A program made the position numbers and the translations under genes. DNA of 64,000 nt. It comes from an uncultured Ruminococcus sp. GTDB taxonomy: Bacteria; Bacillota; Clostridia; Oscillospirales; Acutalibacteraceae. Shown here in pieces: positions 24,922 through 33,306 of the stretch (position 1 is the first letter of the stretch; every line of letters begins with the position of its first letter). Location of the stretch: positions 48,436 through 112,435 of the forward strand of contig CACXAO010000001.1 of the NCBI GenBank assembly GCA_902765625.1, in the 5' to 3' direction. The notes beneath the pieces are model-generated. The model was not told the origin of the DNA. It saw nothing but the letters and a program-made list of their open reading frames with translations, and searched no databases.

Positions 24922-26682
24922 ATGAATTACTGTAATAACTGTATGAGGCAAATTGAGGGAAAATCCAAATGTGAATTCTGCGGATATTCCGGCGGAGACG
25001 AGATACCGGCGCATCATCTTTTGCCGGGAACCGTCCTTTTAGGCAGGTACGTGGTCGGCAACGCTTTGGGCGAGGGCGGCTTTGGTATAACGTATATCGG
25101 CCGCGACATAAAGCTCGATATGAGAATCGCCATAAAGGAGTATTTCCCTTACGGATATGCCACGCGCTTCAATTCGGCGTCCGAAAACGTGACCGAGACA
25201 AAAGCCGGGAAAAACGGAATTTTCGACAAGGGCAGGCAAAACTTCCTGAAGGAAGCGAGGATTCTGGGCAGGTTCTCGGGAGATAAAAGCATAGTTGACG
25301 TCCGCGACTTTTTTGAGGCGAACAACACAGCCTATATCGTTATGGAGTTTGTCGACGGAATCACGTTAAGGCAGTATCTTAAAAAGAACGGCAGACTGCG
25401 TTTTGCCGATATCTGCACAATGATAACTCCGCTTTGCTCGGCTCTCGGAAGGATCCACCGCGACGGCCTGATTCACCGCGACATCAGTCCCGACAATATT
25501 ATGATACTGAAGGACGGCAGCCTGAAGCTGATGGACTTCGGCTCTGCGAGATACTACGATTTCGGAGCGGAACGCAGCCTTTCGGTAATGCTGAAGCCCG
25601 GTTACGCGCCCGAGGAGCAGTACCGCACAAAGGGCAACCAGGGACCGTGGACAGATATATACGCCATCTGCGCGACGATATACAGATCAATTACGGGAAT
25701 GACGCCGGAGGACTCCGTCGAGAGGGTCTACTCCGATAATTTGAAGCTTCCCTCCAAGCTGGGAGTGCGCATTACACCAAACCAGGAAGCGGTTCTGTTG
25801 AAGGGCTTAGCCGTCTATCAGCAGGAGAGATACAAGAGCATAGATGAATTTCTGGGCGCACTGACCCCGGTGATTTCCGAGGAATACGTTCCGCCGAGGG
25901 AGGACGGGAGCCGGAAAAAGGAAATCGCAAAAACGCCCGATCCGGTTTGCGAACCTGTCGGAGAGGACTCCGTGACAATGCCGCTGCATGAGGAACCGAA
26001 ATCCGTGCGGCAGCCATCCGAAGAACCCGTACCGCCAAAGCCTGCGCAGGAGGAACCCAAAGCGCCTGAAAGCGTTGCGCAGGAACCTTCGCCCGACGAC
26101 GCGCTGCATATGCCTTTGCCTAAGAAAAAGAGTAAAAAAGGTCTGATAATCGCAGGCATTGCCGTCGCAGCTGTTGCGCTGCTGGGAGCTGCGGCTTTTC
26201 TTGTGATAAACGCGGTTTCGGCAGGCTCATATGTAAGGGTGCCGAGGTTTGTGGCGTTTACGCTCGAGGAAGCCGAGAAAAAGGCTGAGGAAAACGAGCT
26301 AAAGCTGAGCGTCTCGGAAAAGGTGCACGATTCCTCGGTCAAGATGGGATATGTTATCTCTCAGTCTAACCCCGTCAATTCCGATGTTAAGAAGGGCAGC
26401 ACGGTTTATGTCACCGTAAGCCTGGGCAAATCGGATATCGAGGTTCCCGACCTTGCAGGCAAAACAGTGGACGAAGCAAAGGAAGCTCTTGAAAAGCTCG
26501 GCTTGGTGCTTAAAACCGAGGAGGAATACAGCGACGACGTTGACGAAGGCGAGATCATAAGCCAGAGCGTTGAAGCCGAGGAGAAGGCGGACGAAGGCAC
26601 CGAGATTACGGTTACAGTCAGCAAAGGAGAGGCGCCCGAAGACGATGACGAGGAAGATGCGGACGACTCGTCTGAGGAATAA
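24922..26682 (+). CDS. Zinc-ribbon Ser/Thr protein kinase with two PASTA domains
   Basis: A 586-residue membrane kinase. Residues 4-20 are a zinc ribbon (C4, C7, C17, C20). The kinase domain (about 35-305) has the Gly loop LGEGGFGITYIG, Lys in AIKEYFP, catalytic loop IHRDISPDNIM and LMDFGSARY. The catalytic loop has Ser where most kinases have Lys (HRDxKPxN). A Pro/Glu-rich linker, one membrane segment (about 407-432) and two PASTA domains (about 434-575) follow, ending in an acidic tail. PASTA domains of PknB-type kinases sense peptidoglycan fragments. The GAGG at 24910-24913 favours ATG 24922 over ATG 24907. It opens the cluster; a terminator separates it from the next genes. Confidence 0.88.
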   Translation: MNYCNNCMRQIEGKSKCEFCGYSGGDEIPAHHLLPGTVLLGRYVVGNALGEGGFGITYIGRDIKLDMRIAIKEYFPYGYATRFNSASENVTETKAGKNGIFDKGRQNFLKEARILGRFSGDKSIVDVRDFFEANNTAYIVMEFVDGITLRQYLKKNGRLRFADICTMITPLCSALGRIHRDGLIHRDISPDNIMILKDGSLKLMDFGSARYYDFGAERSLSVMLKPGYAPEEQYRTKGNQGPWTDIYAICATIYRSITGMTPEDSVERVYSDNLKLPSKLGVRITPNQEAVLLKGLAVYQQERYKSIDEFLGALTPVISEEYVPPREDGSRKKEIAKTPDPVCEPVGEDSVTMPLHEEPKSVRQPSEEPVPPKPAQEEPKAPESVAQEPSPDDALHMPLPKKKSKKGLIIAGIAVAAVALLGAAAFLVINAVSAGSYVRVPRFVAFTLEEAEKKAEENELKLSVSEKVHDSSVKMGYVISQSNPVNSDVKKGSTVYVTVSLGKSDIEVPDLAGKTVDEAKEALEKLGLVLKTEEEYSDDVDEGEIISQSVEAEEKADEGTEITVTVSKGEAPEDDDEEDADDSSEE

Positions 26683-26699
26683 CTAAAAAATATCAATCG

Positions 26700-26732
26700 T
26701 CCCTGTCGCAGAAAACGCGGCAGGGATTTTTG
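26700..26732 (+). terminator. Terminator after the first PASTA kinase gene
   Basis: CCCTGTCGC, loop AGAAAAC, GCGGCAGGG, then ATTTTTGC. Confidence 0.8.
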
Positions 26733-26775
26733 CATTTAAGGGATTATGCGCGGCTCACAAATTGTTGAAAAACTA

Positions 26776-26804
26776 TTGCAAATAATAAAAGATAATGATA
26801 AAAT
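26776..26804 (+). promoter_or_regulatory. Promoter for the vWA-PP2C-kinase operon
   Basis: TTGCAA, 17 bp, TAAAAT in a very AT-rich stretch, 40 bp before the first vWA gene. Confidence 0.6.
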
Positions 26805-26843
26805 ATTTATAAATTTAAAATACAATAAAAGGAAAATAAGCGT

Positions 26844-27629
26844 ATGAATAACGAAATGAAAAGAAGCATTTTTTCCAATACCGGCAAGAGACTGCTGATC
26901 ACGTTTTGTCTGGACGTTTCTCCGTCAATGGGAAACCGCGTTTTCGGCAAAAAGCCGGCTATCACCGTGCTGAATGAAACGGTCAGCGGAATCATCGCCG
27001 AGCTTTCCAAGGAGAAAAAATTGCTCAGTATGATCGAGCTGATGTTCGTTACCTTCTGCACCGACATCGTGGATGTGCACTGCACGCCGCTCAGTCAGTA
27101 CGAGCATATCAAGTTTGTCGAGCAGCCTGTAGGCGGCTCGGATATCCCGTACGCGGTGCTCGAAACCTTCAGCAGAATCGACGCGCGCATAGGCGAATAT
27201 CAGAGGGCGGGCGTGCGCTACCACAGCCCCATCTTTGTGCTGATAAGCGACGGCAATCCCGATTACGTCGAGGCGGACGATATCGAGCGTCAGGCGATGA
27301 ATCTTGTGAACGAGCGCTGCCAGAGCAACGTCACCGGCTCAGTCTGCCCGTTCATCATCGGCATCGGCGACGAACTTAACGAAAGCACCCAAACCACAAT
27401 GGCAGGCTACGCAAAGGGCTTTATGGACGGATATTTTCACATCATGGGCGACGACGCGCTGCAGTCGCGTATCGCCAAGATGATCGTCAAGCTTTTCACC
27501 TGCAGCGTAAGATACGTTGCGCAGAGCAGCAACAATTCCGCAAGGTCGCTCGGAGAGGCTGCCTGCGAAATGAATCGCGTGCAAAATCAGATCAACGAAA
27601 CAATACAGCAATACAGAAGCTTTAACTGA
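26844..27629 (+). CDS. TerY-like vWA domain protein (first copy)
   Basis: A 261-residue cytosolic von Willebrand A protein. The MIDAS motif is CLDVSPSMG at about 17-25; the second MIDAS element reads GGSDIPYAVLETF, with Ser where Thr is usual, and the third is LISDGNPDY. The arrangement matches TerY, the vWA member of TerY-P triads (vWA, PP2C, kinase). There is no signal peptide. The next gene, 20 bp downstream, is a PP2C phosphatase, and a similar vWA-PP2C pair recurs at 30823-33127. A scaffold role for phosphorylated clients is the usual proposal for TerY; it is inference here. Confidence 0.85.
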   Translation: MNNEMKRSIFSNTGKRLLITFCLDVSPSMGNRVFGKKPAITVLNETVSGIIAELSKEKKLLSMIELMFVTFCTDIVDVHCTPLSQYEHIKFVEQPVGGSDIPYAVLETFSRIDARIGEYQRAGVRYHSPIFVLISDGNPDYVEADDIERQAMNLVNERCQSNVTGSVCPFIIGIGDELNESTQTTMAGYAKGFMDGYFHIMGDDALQSRIAKMIVKLFTCSVRYVAQSSNNSARSLGEAACEMNRVQNQINETIQQYRSFN

Positions 27630-27649
27630 TATTTCGGCATGAGGTTGTT

Positions 27650-28930
27650 ATGAGCCAGTGGAAGTACGGGGAATATATTAAAACAGGCATCGTCCACGAG
27701 CGTTACGGAATGCCTTGCCAGGACAGCGTGTACGAGCTTGAGGACGAAAACTGCGCTGTAGCTGCGCTGTGCGACGGAATCGGTTCGCTGCCGCATTCCG
27801 GCAGAGCAGGACGGATCGCGTCTATGGCGGCGTGCCATATTCTGAAAAAGTGCGGCGGGATCGACTTTTACCGCCACGCCGAAGCTCCCGACGGCATGAT
27901 AAAGGACTTGCTTGAGAGAATCGACGCGTATATTTCCTACAAGTTCAACGAGAAGCATATCGACCGCACTCAGGGTGACAGCACGCTCGCGTTTGTATTT
28001 GTTTCCAAGAAATTCGGCTTTGTTTTTGCCGGATGTCTGGGTGACAGCGCGGTTTGCCTTATCAAAAAATCCGGAAACGTCTGTCTCACCGAGAACAACC
28101 CGAATATAGAGAGCACCGCGAGCGTCGGTATGCGCGAACCGTGGAAATACTGCAAAACCGCGTTGCTCAGACTCAATTCCGACGATTTTCTCGGCGCTAT
28201 CCTGACCTCCGACGGCATGGACGGCGAGATCTACGCAAAAAATACCTCGCAGGTATATCAGAACGCCGCCTATTACTTCAACTGCGCGCAGAAGGGGAAT
28301 TTCAGGGACGCGATCGCCGCGAGGGTCGAGCCGATGGTCAGGAGGAGCGGAAGCTGCTTTGACGACGATATCAGCGTCGCCGTTATCAGCCGCGCTCAGG
28401 GCGCGGTAGCTTTTCCGAAGGACTCAACGTGGCTGTGCTGCTGCGGAGAGCGCAACAGGCTCGACGACACCTACTGCAACGGCTGCGGCAGAGATTTTCT
28501 CGACGTTTACCGCAACGCACCGTTTGAAAGGTTCGGCGGCAAAACGCAGTTTTTCCGTTACGCAAATTCTCATCCCGACTTTGAAAGAAAAGCGGTGCTG
28601 CCTGCGCAGAATCCGAACGGCGGAGGCTCAAACAGCAGCCCTTTTTCAGAAACGGAGCAGGCGCATGCGGAGGTACAATCCGCAGAAAACAGACCGGAAG
28701 CTCCGGACGAAAGGTTCGAAAATAATTATGACTGGGAAAAAATCGCGGCGGCGGGCTGTCTTGCGGACGGCGAGGTCAGCTGCGGACGCGGCGTATTAAA
28801 CGGCACCGGCGGAAATCCCGACCGGGGCATGGAATGGTGGCAGAAGGTCTCGCTGCTTGTTGCCGGAGCCACAACCATAGCCGTCGGCATAACCGTGGTC
28901 GCTCTTCACAGGAAGGGCGGTAAATCATAA
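27650..28930 (+). CDS. PP2C phosphatase with zinc ribbon and C-terminal membrane anchor (first copy)
   Basis: A 426-residue protein. Residues 1-250 are a PP2C domain: CQDSVYE, ALCDGIGSLPHSG, AGCLGDSAVCL, LTSDGMDGEI and DDDISVAVIS supply the metal-binding Asp residues. A zinc ribbon follows (WLCCCGERN with YCNGCGRDFLD, about 262-285), then a disordered linker, and a single membrane segment at the C terminus (about 398-420), so the phosphatase faces the cytosol. It probably reverses the action of the neighbouring kinases. The zinc-ribbon pattern is shared with the second PP2C of the cluster. Confidence 0.88.
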   Translation: MSQWKYGEYIKTGIVHERYGMPCQDSVYELEDENCAVAALCDGIGSLPHSGRAGRIASMAACHILKKCGGIDFYRHAEAPDGMIKDLLERIDAYISYKFNEKHIDRTQGDSTLAFVFVSKKFGFVFAGCLGDSAVCLIKKSGNVCLTENNPNIESTASVGMREPWKYCKTALLRLNSDDFLGAILTSDGMDGEIYAKNTSQVYQNAAYYFNCAQKGNFRDAIAARVEPMVRRSGSCFDDDISVAVISRAQGAVAFPKDSTWLCCCGERNRLDDTYCNGCGRDFLDVYRNAPFERFGGKTQFFRYANSHPDFERKAVLPAQNPNGGGSNSSPFSETEQAHAEVQSAENRPEAPDERFENNYDWEKIAAAGCLADGEVSCGRGVLNGTGGNPDRGMEWWQKVSLLVAGATTIAVGITVVALHRKGGKS

Positions 28931-28979
28931 AGGCGCACCGCGCATTCCGCGGCTAAGCCTGAAAACGAGGAGAAGCCTA

Positions 28980-30800
28980 ATGACAGGGCAATTTGAATTA
29001 TACAATGTAGTTCTGATCGATTCGTCGCTGTTTCCGCGGACGCTTTCCGACGAACTGATAAACGGACTTAAAAGCATAAAAAACGTGTATGTCACAGGCA
29101 CCTTTCACGCCGAGACGTCGGAGCTTATGGAGCTTTTGTCTCCGGCTGACAAGGCGAACTGTGAGAACAACCTGAGATTACTCAATACGATCATTCATCC
29201 CAAGGAGATGAACCTGTCGGAATTTCCGGACATGAACTGCGACGTGTGGGATTTTCTCGCATTGAGCGCGACCCGTCCGAATGCCGACAAAATGCTGATA
29301 ATCACAGCCAACCAAGCCTTGATACAGAGGGTGGTATGCAGCCGTTTTTCGATGGATATTTACGACCTCAATAAATCGTGCTTCATCTCTCACAAGGATT
29401 ACCGCACTTTAGACAAGGAGTACTCCGTCGATAACAACGACAAGCCGGTCTGCGATATCGCCTTTAAAGGGCTGCGTGAGGGAGCCCGGCTTTATGCGGT
29501 GCGCAGAGAGGGCAAAATTAATGAAACCGTCACTCTCGGCAGTATGCTCGGCGACGGAACCGGCGGCGAAGGAAACGTTTACCACCTGACGGGAAGGTAC
29601 TCGAACGAGGTCGCCAAAATTCTTAAATCTGGTCAGTTTCCGGGCAATAAGTACCTTGTGACGACCGAAATGGTCAGAAATCCGCGTTTCGGAGCAATTG
29701 AGTGGACGGAGTTCCCCACGGGTATTCTTTACGCGGACGCCGCCTGCACTCAGCCGGTCGGCATTATGGAGCGTTACACCGAAACCCACAGCAGCCTTTA
29801 TGACGACGAGCTGTTTTTCGGAGACACCGGCAACTGGTCGAGCGCGCTGCTGAGCGTGCGCGTGGTCGATCTGCTCTACCTCTGCAAATGTATTACGCGC
29901 CAGATCTGCTTTTTGAATATGCTCGGCGTTCTGGTCGGCGATTATAATATAAAAAATTTCGACTATCCCGCGTCGCTGCGCAGCGCTCAGGCAGGTCATC
30001 CGCAAAACGGCGTCTGCCGGTATATTCAGATGTGGGATTCCGACAGCTTCGGCTACAACAACTATTTCAGCGGCTACATGGCTGACGTCAACTGCAAGCA
30101 TTACGACATCACGCGCAGGCTCGATATCCTCAATCTGTGCAACGACGAGCTGTACACATTTTTGTTTCAGATACTTACCCTCGGCGATAATCCCTACAAC
30201 CCGGTGACGGGCAGGTTCAACTACGAGGATGAAAACTACGGCGAGTACGCGCGCAGGGAGTTTGTTCCGAAATCGATCTGGAACGCGTTTGAGCGCTTCT
30301 TTACCGGAAAATCCACATCGTCTCCGCAGATGATGCTGTATCTGCTTCACAACGAGCTCAAAAAGCGCGAAGCGTCGCCCGAAATTGATATCACCTACAA
30401 GGACATTGTCGGCAATATTGACGTCGGATTTTTTGAGGAGCAGGACCGCGTTCTGCCTGCTGTTTACTCACCGGCGCTAAATATTTTCCCGAAGAGCGGC
30501 AGGGTTGAGCCACAAAATACGGTACCGCCGCAAAAAGTCGCACCACCTCAAAGGGTCGTACCTCCGCAAAAAGTCGTACCGCCGCAAAGAGTCGTACCGC
30601 CGCAAAAAGTCGTACCGCCGCAAAGAGTCGTGCCGCCGCAAATGGTCGTGCCGCCGCAAAGAGTCATGCCTCCGCAGAACAAGCGGCAGATTACGCCTGT
30701 TCAGCCCAAAAAGAGCAAACGCGGCCTGATGATCGCAGGCATTGTTGCAGGCTCGATATTTACACTGCTTTTGTTAATTTTACTGTTCTTTTTCATATAA
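28980..30800 (+). CDS. Fusion of PIN-like domain, divergent protein kinase and membrane anchor
   Basis: A 606-residue protein. Residues about 8-150 look like a PIN domain: Asp 14 in VVLIDSSLF, Glu 45 in GTFHAETSEL, DVWDFLAL and the strand MLIITANQALI, which lacks the usual final acidic residue (TND). Residues about 185-480 resemble a divergent kinase: Gly loop GDGTGGEGNVYHL (about 191), Lys in EVAKILK (about 211), catalytic-loop equivalent LVGDYNIKNFD (about 318) and WDSDSFGY (about 353) as DFG. A repeat-rich Pro/Gln linker leads to a C-terminal membrane segment (about 582-604). It lies between the two vWA-PP2C pairs and may be the kinase of the triad. Domain calls are by eye. Confidence 0.65.
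   Translation: MTGQFELYNVVLIDSSLFPRTLSDELINGLKSIKNVYVTGTFHAETSELMELLSPADKANCENNLRLLNTIIHPKEMNLSEFPDMNCDVWDFLALSATRPNADKMLIITANQALIQRVVCSRFSMDIYDLNKSCFISHKDYRTLDKEYSVDNNDKPVCDIAFKGLREGARLYAVRREGKINETVTLGSMLGDGTGGEGNVYHLTGRYSNEVAKILKSGQFPGNKYLVTTEMVRNPRFGAIEWTEFPTGILYADAACTQPVGIMERYTETHSSLYDDELFFGDTGNWSSALLSVRVVDLLYLCKCITRQICFLNMLGVLVGDYNIKNFDYPASLRSAQAGHPQNGVCRYIQMWDSDSFGYNNYFSGYMADVNCKHYDITRRLDILNLCNDELYTFLFQILTLGDNPYNPVTGRFNYEDENYGEYARREFVPKSIWNAFERFFTGKSTSSPQMMLYLLHNELKKREASPEIDITYKDIVGNIDVGFFEEQDRVLPAVYSPALNIFPKSGRVEPQNTVPPQKVAPPQRVVPPQKVVPPQRVVPPQKVVPPQRVVPPQMVVPPQRVMPPQNKRQITPVQPKKSKRGLMIAGIVAGSIFTLLLLILLFFFI
30522..30680 (+). repeat. About nine 18-bp coding repeats (PPQ-R/K-VV)
   Basis: Tandem units of the form GTCGTACCGCCGCAAARA encode VVPPQ[KR] repeats in the linker before the membrane anchor. 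Third-base differences between units show some age. Copy number could vary between strains. Confidence 0.85.
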
Positions 30801-30822
30801 ACACAAAAAGGAGATGATCCGT

Positions 30823-31590
30823 GTGAATGACGCAAGAAGATTCGGAAATACAATCAAGCGGCTTCCGATCGTATTTTGTCTGGACGTCTCGCCTTCCATG
30901 GGCTGGGATATAGATAACCGGGATATTATCCCGATGGAGCTGCTCAACAATTCGGTAAATACTTTCATCCGCGAGATAAACAGCGACGGCAGAACACGCT
31001 CGTCAGCCGAGGTTTCCTATGTAACCTTTTCAACCGACATAGAGGTGGATTCTCCGTTTATTCCGGCGCGAAATCTCGACAATATCCATCTCAGACCCGT
31101 CAGCGAGGGCGGAACGAATATGGCGCAGGCGGTACTTCGCTCGTACCAGAAGCTTGAGGAACGCGTAAACGAATATGTCAGAAGCGGCATACGCTTTAAC
31201 GTGCCGTTTTTCGTTCTTGTCACCGACGGAAATCCCGACGACAACGACGACGGCTACCTTCAGGAGCAGGCGATCGCCACCGTTAACGCCCACTGCCATT
31301 CGCATCAGGGCGCAAGCGGACTTGTCATCCCGTTCATCGTCGGGGTAGGCAAGAGGGTAGACAGCAAAACGCTGCTGAGGTACTCGCAGGGCTTTACAAA
31401 CGGTTTCTTCCATATCCGCGGAGATTCCGAGCAGGTGCAGACCTGTTTTTCGGACGTGTTCAGGGTAATAAGCAACAGCACAAAGGCAAGCGTTCACCTT
31501 AATCTTTCGACCGACGCGATTGTCGACACGATAAGGGCTACGATGAACAAGGGCTTGGACGATCTCGACAGAGAGCTTGCAGGATATTAG
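30823..31590 (+). CDS. TerY-like vWA domain protein (second copy)
   Basis: A 255-residue cytosolic vWA protein. MIDAS elements are CLDVSPSMGWD, GGTNMAQAVLRSY (Thr present, unlike the first copy) and LVTDGNPDDND. Overall order and the conserved EYVRSGIRFNVPFFVL segment match the first copy, so the vWA-PP2C pair is a tandem duplication that has diverged. AAGGAG at 30808-30813 lies directly before an ATG at 30814, too close to serve it; the GTG at 30823, nine bases away, is the better start. Confidence 0.85.
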   Translation: MNDARRFGNTIKRLPIVFCLDVSPSMGWDIDNRDIIPMELLNNSVNTFIREINSDGRTRSSAEVSYVTFSTDIEVDSPFIPARNLDNIHLRPVSEGGTNMAQAVLRSYQKLEERVNEYVRSGIRFNVPFFVLVTDGNPDDNDDGYLQEQAIATVNAHCHSHQGASGLVIPFIVGVGKRVDSKTLLRYSQGFTNGFFHIRGDSEQVQTCFSDVFRVISNSTKASVHLNLSTDAIVDTIRATMNKGLDDLDRELAGY

Positions 31591-31609
31591 TCGTTAGACA
31601 GAGGTTGAT

Positions 31610-33127
31610 ATGAATAACTGGAGATATACATATTATCAGCAAAGAGGAATCCGCCACAGAGTATGTCAGGACTGCGTAAGGGTTTATTCGGATAATCAGC
31701 GCATTATCGCCTGCCTTTGCGACGGTCTCGGTTCGCTGAATAATTCAGATTTGGCGGCTCAGGTCGCGGTGAAGTCCGTCATTGAGATACTCGGCGAATA
31801 CAATCCGTTTCGCTGTTCCGACGTAACCGCGGACAATCTCGCGCATTTCAAAAAGAAGCTGATTTCGGAAGTGCAAAGACGCATTGCGGCAGCGGCAAAG
31901 GAAAAGGGCTTTTCGCTCGCCTCGCTTGACTGTACGCTGCTGTTTGTCTGCATGTTCCCTCAGTACAACACCGTCCTGACAGGAAATCTCGGCGACAGCG
32001 CGCTCTGCATTATCCGTGATAACCGGTCGCCCGAAATTTTATGCGACAGCACCTTTGTCGGTACGCGCGCAGTAATGGACAAGGACGCGGCGGAGCAGAT
32101 CCACTGCAAGGTTTTTCCGCTTGACGAGCACGTCAAGAGCATTCTGCTCACCTCCGACGGACTTGAAAACGAGATATTCTTCAAGGGTCTTGATTTTCTC
32201 GGCAAAGAAACCGAGATATATCTTAACGCGATGCTCTCAGACCGTCCGAAGGAGATAATTCAAAACAGAATCCGTCTTTTGACCTCAGACAGAGATACGA
32301 TCTTTGACGACGACATAAGCATCGCCGTGATCAGCTGCCTAAATCAGCCGGTTGTGCTTGAGGATGAACCGACGTGGCCGTGCGTGTGCGGAAATGAAAA
32401 TCCGCTCTACGAGACCTTCTGCACCAACTGCTCAAGAGACTTCCTTGATTTGTACAGGAACATAGATTTCAAGGGCAAAAAGACCGAGTTCTTCCGCAGG
32501 CTTCAGCGCAATCCGGCAGAGAAAAAGGCTCTTACCGACGCGATGCACGGAGGCAGCGCGAGAGCGTATGAAAATCCCTTTGCTTCAAAACCCCGTCCCT
32601 CGGCGCAAAACGCGTCCTTTGCTCAGCCTGGCGTAAGGCAGCCGGGCGGCGGAAAGGTACCGCCCGCCGCAAACGCCCCGGCGCCGCCCGGCGCTCCGCA
32701 GAGCTTTCAGCCGCGTTTTGCTGAACAGGAGAAATATCCCGGCAGCTCCTTCAACACCCCGGTCCGTCAGCCCGAACCGGAGCTGAGACCGGTTCAAGGC
32801 GTTTCGCCGGAAGGAGGCAGAAGCGGAATATCAACGCCGATAGCCGTCATCCTCGTCGTTGCGGCGTTGATCGCGGGAATGCTCATAAGCGGCGTGGTCG
32901 TGATGCTGCTCAAGGACAGGCAGATCAAAGGTCTGGAGGAGCAGCTTTCTCAGGCGCTCGAGTATACGATCGTAACAGAAGCCGAGGAAGCTACTGCGGA
33001 CTCAAGCGCGAAAGCGACCGCCGACGAGCACGGCGAAAACTCATCAAACGCAGAGTCAGGCGAATCGCAGCATGATCACAGCTCGGCAGACGCGCAGGAA
33101 TTTGCGGATGAAATTATTGCAGATTAA
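31610..33127 (+). CDS. PP2C phosphatase with zinc ribbon and membrane anchor (second copy)
   Basis: A 505-residue protein with the same plan as the first copy: a PP2C domain (CQDCVRVY, CLCDGLGSLNNS, TGNLGDSALC, LTSDGLENEI, DDDISIAVIS), a zinc ribbon (WPCVCGNEN with FCTNCSRDFLD, about 258-282), a long Pro/Ala/Gln linker and a membrane segment (about 404-428). Unlike the first copy it has a further extracellular tail rich in Glu, Ser and Ala. The conserved W-x-C-x-CG-x2-N and RDFLD-x-YRN around the ribbon show a common origin. A terminator follows. Confidence 0.88.
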   Translation: MNNWRYTYYQQRGIRHRVCQDCVRVYSDNQRIIACLCDGLGSLNNSDLAAQVAVKSVIEILGEYNPFRCSDVTADNLAHFKKKLISEVQRRIAAAAKEKGFSLASLDCTLLFVCMFPQYNTVLTGNLGDSALCIIRDNRSPEILCDSTFVGTRAVMDKDAAEQIHCKVFPLDEHVKSILLTSDGLENEIFFKGLDFLGKETEIYLNAMLSDRPKEIIQNRIRLLTSDRDTIFDDDISIAVISCLNQPVVLEDEPTWPCVCGNENPLYETFCTNCSRDFLDLYRNIDFKGKKTEFFRRLQRNPAEKKALTDAMHGGSARAYENPFASKPRPSAQNASFAQPGVRQPGGGKVPPAANAPAPPGAPQSFQPRFAEQEKYPGSSFNTPVRQPEPELRPVQGVSPEGGRSGISTPIAVILVVAALIAGMLISGVVVMLLKDRQIKGLEEQLSQALEYTIVTEAEEATADSSAKATADEHGENSSNAESGESQHDHSSADAQEFADEIIAD

Positions 33128-33135
33128 AAAAGTAT

Positions 33136-33176
33136 CAGCCACTTTGAACAAAAATTCAGGGTGGCTGTATTGTTTT
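33136..33176 (+). terminator. Terminator after the second PP2C gene
   Basis: CAGCCAC and GTGGCTG enclose a longer loop and are followed by TATTGTTTT. Confidence 0.6.
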
Positions 33177-33231
33177 GCCGTCCCGGGGTCATTTTTTAAT
33201 ATAAATCCTGAACATAATGTCGAAAATATAG

Positions 33232-33260
33232 TGGACTTTATCGCGAATTTGTGGTAGAAT
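33232..33260 (+). promoter_or_regulatory. Promoter for the downstream ATPase operon
   Basis: A weak -35 (TGGACT), 17 bp, then TAGAAT preceded by TGG (extended -10), 47 bp before the RCC1/LRR gene. No terminator is seen from here to 48208, so the genes from 33307 to 48196 may form one transcript of about 15 kb. Confidence 0.5.
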
Positions 33261-33306
33261 ATATAGGATATAGAGAGAACGTTCAGTTACAGGAGATGGC
33301 GGTAAT

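Noticed and set aside
30522-30680. Regular repeats as a CRISPR array
   Set aside because: The 18-bp units are contiguous without spacers and are in frame within a protein linker. No cas gene is present.
26844-33127. A classical tellurite resistance (ter) operon
   Set aside because: The vWA proteins are TerY-like, but no TerD/TerZ-type domain, TerC membrane protein or TerB is visible in the window.
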